Assembly: GCA_035547515.1 (NCBI GenBank)
Contig: DASZUS010000027.1
Coordinates: forward strand, 62,001 to 126,000
Reading direction: 5' to 3'
Length of the DNA stretch: 64,000 nt
From: DASZTV01 sp035547515
GTDB taxonomy: Bacteria; Actinomycetota; Actinomycetes; JAFAQI01
In this document: piece by piece, positions 61,163 through 64,000 of the stretch
How positions within the stretch are numbered: the stretch's first letter is position 1
Layout of the letters: each line of letters opens with the position of its first letter
Translations under genes and position numbers: made by a program
The notes under the pieces: model-generated
What the model was told of the DNA's origin: nothing
Databases searched by the model: none
Seen by the model: only the letters and a program-made list of their open reading frames with translations

Positions 61163-61680
61163 GTCGTGACTCCCCGCTCCGCGAGCGCCAGCTTGAGCGC
61201 GCGCAGCGCGTAGAAGGCACGCGACTTCACGGTGCCGGGGGGTACGCCGAGCACCGCCGCCGCTTCGGCGACCGATCGGCCGCGGTAGTAGGTCTCGACC
61301 AGGACGGCGCGGTGCTCAGCCGACAGCGCGGTGAGGGCGTCGCTGATCAGCAGCCGGTCGAGCCGCGCATCGAGATCGTCGGTAGCCGGCACGGCCTCGA
61401 GGGCCGCTTCGCCGACCTCGGAAGGCCGAGCGGCGCGTGCGCGGTAGGCGTCGATCGCCACCCGCTGGGCGACCGTGAACAGCCACGGCCGGATCGGGCC
61501 GCGGGAGGAGTCGAGCGCCTCGCGGTGACGCCACGCGCGGAGCAGGGTCTCCTGGACGACGTCCTCCGCACGGCCGCGGTCGCCGCCGGTCAGGCGCGTG
61601 GCGTAGGCCAGCAGGGCGCCCGCGTGCGCGTCGTACAGCTCGCGCAGCGCGGCTTCGTCCGCGGGGCCCAGGGCCACCAT
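61159..61680 (-). CDS. ECF-subfamily RNA polymerase sigma factor
   Basis: A 173-residue group 4 sigma factor. Region 2 includes AEDVVQETLLRAWRH and WLFTVAQRVAIDAYRAR; region 4 includes LSAEHRAVLVETYYRGRSVAEAAAVLGVPPGTVKSRAFYALRAL. Its downstream neighbour is its cognate anti-sigma. The ATG at 61680 gives a standard length; a GTG one codon earlier is equivalent, and the frame reaching 61830 adds non-family sequence. It diverges from the acetyl-CoA synthetase gene. Confidence 0.92.
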   Translation of the reverse strand: MVALGPADEAALRELYDAHAGALLAYATRLTGGDRGRAEDVVQETLLRAWRHREALDSSRGPIRPWLFTVAQRVAIDAYRARAARPSEVGEAALEAVPATDDLDARLDRLLISDALTALSAEHRAVLVETYYRGRSVAEAAAVLGVPPGTVKSRAFYALRALKLALAERGVTT

Positions 61681-61729
61681 CACGCCGACGTCCACCAGTT
61701 CGCCTCCCACACGACATCTACTACGGGCG

Positions 61730-61761
61730 CCCCGACGGCGTGGTTCAGCACGCCGTCGGGG
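61730..61761. promoter_or_regulatory. perfect 13-bp inverted repeat between sigma gene and acs
   Basis: CCCCGACGGCGTG (61730-61742) and CACGCCGTCGGGG (61749-61761) pair without mismatch around loop GTTCAG. Both flanking genes point away, so it is not an ordinary terminator. It may be a regulator site or a leader hairpin of one of the two transcripts. It starts 50 bp from the sigma start and ends 67 bp from the acs start. Confidence 0.6.
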
Positions 61762-61828
61762 GCTGGACGCGTGTGGTCTGATCTGTTTTGGGGGAAGGTC
61801 AACTTGGTCGTGCTGAAAGGCGGCGAAC

Positions 61829-63799
<1,971 letters not shown>

Positions 63800-63801
63800 G
63801 T

Positions 63802-64000
63802 ATGGCAGCGACGACAGCAACATCCGAACGACCCGTCCCGGCCCCAGCCCCTGACGTCGCCGATCCGGCTCCACTCGGCCTGGCGGCTTTTGCCCTGACC
63901 ACGTTCATCCTGAGCCTGGCCAACGCCAACGTGTATCCCTCCGCGGCGGCGGCCGCGGTCTACACCGCCATCGCGTACGGCGGGGGCGCACAGCTGCTCG
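63802..64000 (+). CDS. acetate/succinate permease, GPR1/FUN34/YaaH (SatP) family, partial
   Basis: Only the first 66 codons are in the window. After an Ala/Pro/Thr-rich leader comes PLGLAAFALTTFILSLANAN, the conserved start of the first helix in SatP/YaaH proteins, and a second helical segment begins before the edge. Members carry acetate or succinate with protons. Located 2 bp after acsA, it would supply that enzyme's substrate, as acs-actP/satP pairs do elsewhere. Confidence 0.85.
   Translation, partial: MAATTATSERPVPAPAPDVADPAPLGLAAFALTTFILSLANANVYPSAAAAAVYTAIAYGGGAQLL

Overview
The window is high-GC actinobacterial chromosome. Evidence: GTG and TTG starts, many ATGA/GTGA stop-start overlaps, a perfect actinobacterial LexA box (TCGAAC-N4-GTTCGA), DtxR/IdeR iron boxes, a Nur-like box and an imuA'-imuB-dnaE2 mutasome operon. 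The species cannot be named from sequence alone. All functional calls come from reading motifs; no database search was run.

Layout. 1-5768: end of an aldo/keto reductase, a RecD-like helicase, an M20 peptidase, a lipoprotein and a secreted lytic transglycosylase. 5833-5920: tRNA-Leu(GAG). Its last 24 bases recur exactly at 20617-20640 and bracket a 14.7-kb integrated element. That element has a tyrosine integrase, an excisionase-like gene, a MobF relaxase with a candidate oriT, a SIR2-like gene coupled to a small unknown gene, an MMPL exporter-P450-TetR-MarR-thioesterase cassette, and a HEPN/MNT toxin-antitoxin pair. No coupling protein or type IV secretion gene is present, so I read it as an integrative mobilizable element (IME). 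Just beyond attR lies a 2.2-kb segment (sulfotransferase, nucleotidyltransferase, XRE regulator) that ends in a diverged copy of the IME's right end. I interpret it as the remnant of a second, tandemly inserted element.

22880-31138: a small lipoprotein, an SCO6745-type protein, metH, a frameshifted Ig-like secreted protein, a nickel/cobalt permease with a 7-5-7 operator at its start and its Fur-family regulator, and a TetR regulator.

31118-49773: a large catabolic region. An eight-gene minus-strand operon (amidohydrolase, two M24 proteins, crotonase, tandem CoA-transferase, MarR, Rieske oxygenase, P450) diverges from a coupled FAD dehydrogenase-P450-SDR operon across a 120-bp promoter region with two near-palindromic sites. 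An L,D-transpeptidase, a Baeyer-Villiger-type monooxygenase, a TauE-like permease and a second amidohydrolase follow. The substrate is probably a steroid-, terpenoid- or alicyclic-like compound that is oxygenated and CoA-activated, but this is inference. Several members have lost canonical catalytic residues.

49770-64000: a CsbD-like protein, the SOS mutasome operon, the efeUOB iron uptake operon with two iron boxes, an HATPase anti-sigma-like protein, an ECF sigma/anti-sigma pair, and acetyl-CoA synthetase followed by an acetate-permease gene that runs off the window.
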